DNA of 21,175 nucleotides from Actinomortierella ambigua (lineage: Eukaryota > Mortierellomycota > Mortierellomycetes > Mortierellales > Mortierellaceae). The position numbers were made by a program, and so were the translations under genes. The notes below the pieces were generated by a model, which ran no database searches, was not told the origin of the DNA, and saw only the letters and a program-made list of their open reading frames with translations. The DNA lies in NCBI GenBank assembly GCA_016098155.1, contig JAAAJB010000596.1, positions 1 to 21,175 on the forward strand, given 5' to 3'. Positions 19,578 through 21,175 of the stretch are shown here, in pieces (position 1 is the stretch's first letter; each line of letters opens with the position of its first letter).

Positions 19578-20150
19578 AAGCAAGCTTGCCGTTTCGCAGA
19601 TGTGTCTTTGCGCTCCTCTTTTCCCTCCTCCAAATAGCAACATACTGAGCTGCGGCTTCAGAGCTGACAATAAAGAGCGGTACGGCGGTATCTTCAATGG
19701 AAAAATTGGCATCTATCCTCGAGGATATGTAGCTGTGGCAACGGGTGGGCATCTTCGGCTCCAGTATTGATAAGGAACCTCACCAACGCAGACATAAAAG
19801 GGCTGTATTTTTACCATTTCCCTACCGCCGAGAACCAGGGTAAGAGCATTCTGTTGAGGCAACAAAGTTGACATGTTGGGTTGATCAGCATTCACCAAAG
19901 TCGGTGGCGTCAAGTAAACTATCCGTGCGTGGTTTGGTGAGGAGTTTAAGCAGAGACAAAAGCAGCCAGTTGCCAAGGATGGGTCTTCTTTCTTGAGCAG
20001 TAGTAGAATCATAATCGTCTCGTGCCACGAGGAACCTCATGGACAGACAGGGGCACATCGGTAGAGCACAAAAGGGAGGCCGTCGCCACCCGGCCCTCAG
20101 GGAGTGGTTGAACTTGGCGAGTTGAGAGAAAGCCGCCACTAAAAAGCCTC
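19578..20150. other. Intergenic region with three overlapping minus-strand frames, possible relic
   Basis: Between the Rec8 stop and the right inverted-repeat arm, three minus-strand frames overlap in a relay (20139-19885, 20012-19713, 19752-19522). None has a convincing start, splice sites or a recognised domain, and the last overlaps the final Rec8 exon on the opposite strand. The first would need a GTG start, which nuclear fungal genes do not normally use. The pattern fits a decayed coding sequence with frameshifts or a chance run of open frames. I cannot choose between them. Confidence 0.3.
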
Positions 20151-20181
20151 TCCCATGTCACCTGACCCAATTATGACGTGC
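20151..20181 (+). promoter_or_regulatory. Conserved promoter block with CACCTG, CCAAT and TGACGT motifs (right copy)
   Basis: TGTCACCTGACCCAATTATG runs into a TGACGTGC site. The motif order is shared with 203-230 on the minus strand. It lies about 115-145 bases upstream of the ATG at 20296. No TATA box lies between the block and the start codon. Confidence 0.45.
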
Positions 20182-20373
20182 GGCAAATTTTCTTTTTTTT
20201 CCCCGAACAAACGCGCTCGAACCACTTTTCTCTCTCATTGCCACTCTCTCGACACATCCGCAACCCTTTCACACATCACATTGACACACATAAGCATGTT
20301 CAGCCAAAATAACCCAAACTCTCCCAGGTACTCCTCTCTCTACATCATTAACATCCCTGAATGGCAATGATTT
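20151..20373 (+). repeat. Right arm of the inverted repeat
   Basis: Its reverse complement matches 1-230. It carries the promoter block (20151-20181), the leader, exon 1 (20296-20327) and the start of intron 1 of the right-end gene. The 55 bases 20319-20373 are identical to the left arm. Since the left arm reaches the window edge, the repeat may extend further right than 20373. Confidence 0.9.
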
Positions 20374-21175
20374 CCAGGTGAACATTTCATGCTAACCATC
20401 CATGACCCTTTTTTTTTTACCTCAGAGCCCGCTGGTACCGTGGTCATGGTCGACCCACAGCCTCCGACACCATCACTGCGGCCCCAGCACGACCTCACCA
20501 TCTTCACAGTCCCCGAGGAGCCGCGGTGGTAAAGCCTTCTCCAAAAGCAACCACATCTCTGCCACGGCCTGGGCTTCCTCTCTGCAAAGCACGGCCTGCT
20601 CGTCACCCCACCCCATACCGTTCGTCTGCTTCTTCGTCTTCATTTGCAGCAGGGGTGGTATCCGACTTGCACATTCCAGAAGGGGCTCTCTCTCAGCCCT
20701 CCTTTTCCTCTCCGTCGTCGTCCTCCGCCTCCTTAGGAGAGATGCAACCAACCCTGAGCGACACTTCCCTGCAGTACTCGTCAGCCATGCCTATCTTGTC
20801 CACCTCGTCCGACGAGTCTTCGAATATTCACATCGACCCATTTGATGAATACTGTGCAGAGATGGAGCACATCAAGGTAACATTCTTTAATGCCTCTAAC
20901 CCTGTTTTGTTCTCATGTATTTAAACCTATCTTCATGTACTGACCAGCTCCCGTGTAAAACTTTCTCTGCCATCGACAGACCAACCTTTGTTTGCGTCCT
21001 CTATTGGGTGACCAACTGTCAGCAGACCACGGGTACCTTAACGTCCTCAACTATACGAACATCGCGATGCAACCACCAGCCAATGTAAGTACAGAATGTC
21101 GCAACAATCAAAGTAGATTCATCGTTGCACGAAACAAAAGACTGAGTGTGGAAGAAATGCTCACTAGCTATGCTT
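20296..21175 (+). CDS. 5' part of a spliced gene of unknown function, paralog of the left-end gene
   Basis: Exons 20296-20327, 20426-20876 and 20980-21084 join in phase, and a consensus GTAAGT at 21085 begins an intron that leaves the window. The visible 196 residues start MFSQNNPNSP. They pass through a basic Pro/Arg-rich stretch and a Ser-rich stretch (SSSSASLGE), then an acidic segment (NIHIDPFDEYCAEMEHIK), and end GYLNVLNYTNIAMQPPAN. I recognise no domain. The nearer intron 1 acceptor at 20377 gives an immediate stop, so the one at 20425 after a T-run is used. A different frame through the first 100 bases of exon 2 is also open and protein-like, but its junctions do not fit the phase. The upstream leader and the first 46 bases of intron 1 are shared with the left-end copy. 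Confidence 0.6.

Noticed and set aside
19700..19792. A minus-strand piece reading FLINTGAED, similar to the FLIDTGA motif of retroelement proteases
   Set aside because: The catalytic Asp would be Asn, no neighbouring reverse transcriptase or gag frame is present, and the open stretch is about 30 codons, so chance is likely.
1..21175. tRNA genes, rRNA, CRISPR arrays, transposases
   Set aside because: I looked for tRNA B-box-like sequences with cloverleaf context, repeat-spacer arrays and transposase-like frames on both strands and found none that held up.

Overview
This window looks like nuclear DNA from a fungus. It has spliced protein genes with GT...AG introns of roughly 75-280 nt and T-rich acceptors, pyrimidine-rich leaders, and proteins full of Ser, Pro, Gln and His runs. 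The recognisable genes (cytochrome c, a LYR-motif protein, a Ted1/Cdc1-type phosphoesterase, Rec8 cohesin, an F-box/LRR protein) are all eukaryotic. Gene style suggests an early-diverging lineage (Mucoromycota/Mortierellomycota-like). That placement is inference from style and was not tested by a search.

Layout. The window reads outward from its middle: every confident gene left of about 5.2 kb is on the minus strand and every confident gene right of about 6.4 kb is on the plus strand. From the left: the 5' end of a gene running off the window on the minus strand (exon 1 at 81-47); a mostly empty stretch with one tentative three-exon small gene (844-1311, +); an F-box/leucine-rich-repeat protein (4198-1487, -); a LYR-motif mitochondrial protein (4748-4392, -); a divergent cytochrome c (5191-4853, -); a 1.25 kb divergent promoter region; a three-exon Ted1/PGAP5-type metallophosphoesterase (6445-8831, +); a 3.9 kb stretch with no gene I can support, rich in microsatellites and G-runs; a single-pass membrane protein with a 900-residue disordered tail (12779-15724, +); a nine-exon REC8 meiotic cohesin gene (15945-19577, +); a short region of overlapping broken minus-strand frames; and a spliced gene running off the right end (20296 onward, +).

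The most striking structure is an inverted repeat joining the two ends. Bases 1-230 are a near copy of the reverse complement of 20151-20373. Each copy carries a promoter, leader, first coding exon and the start of intron 1 of a gene that points out of the window, so two paralogous genes face away from each other about 20 kb apart. The leader and intron are almost identical while the tiny coding exon between them has changed. This is the reverse of the usual pattern for duplicated genes and is the best lead here.

The genes do not form an obvious pathway. The adjacent cytochrome c and LYR genes are both mitochondrial, Ted1 acts in the ER on GPI anchors, and Rec8 acts on meiotic chromosomes. 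The cytochrome c lacks several residues that are nearly fixed in the respiratory protein.
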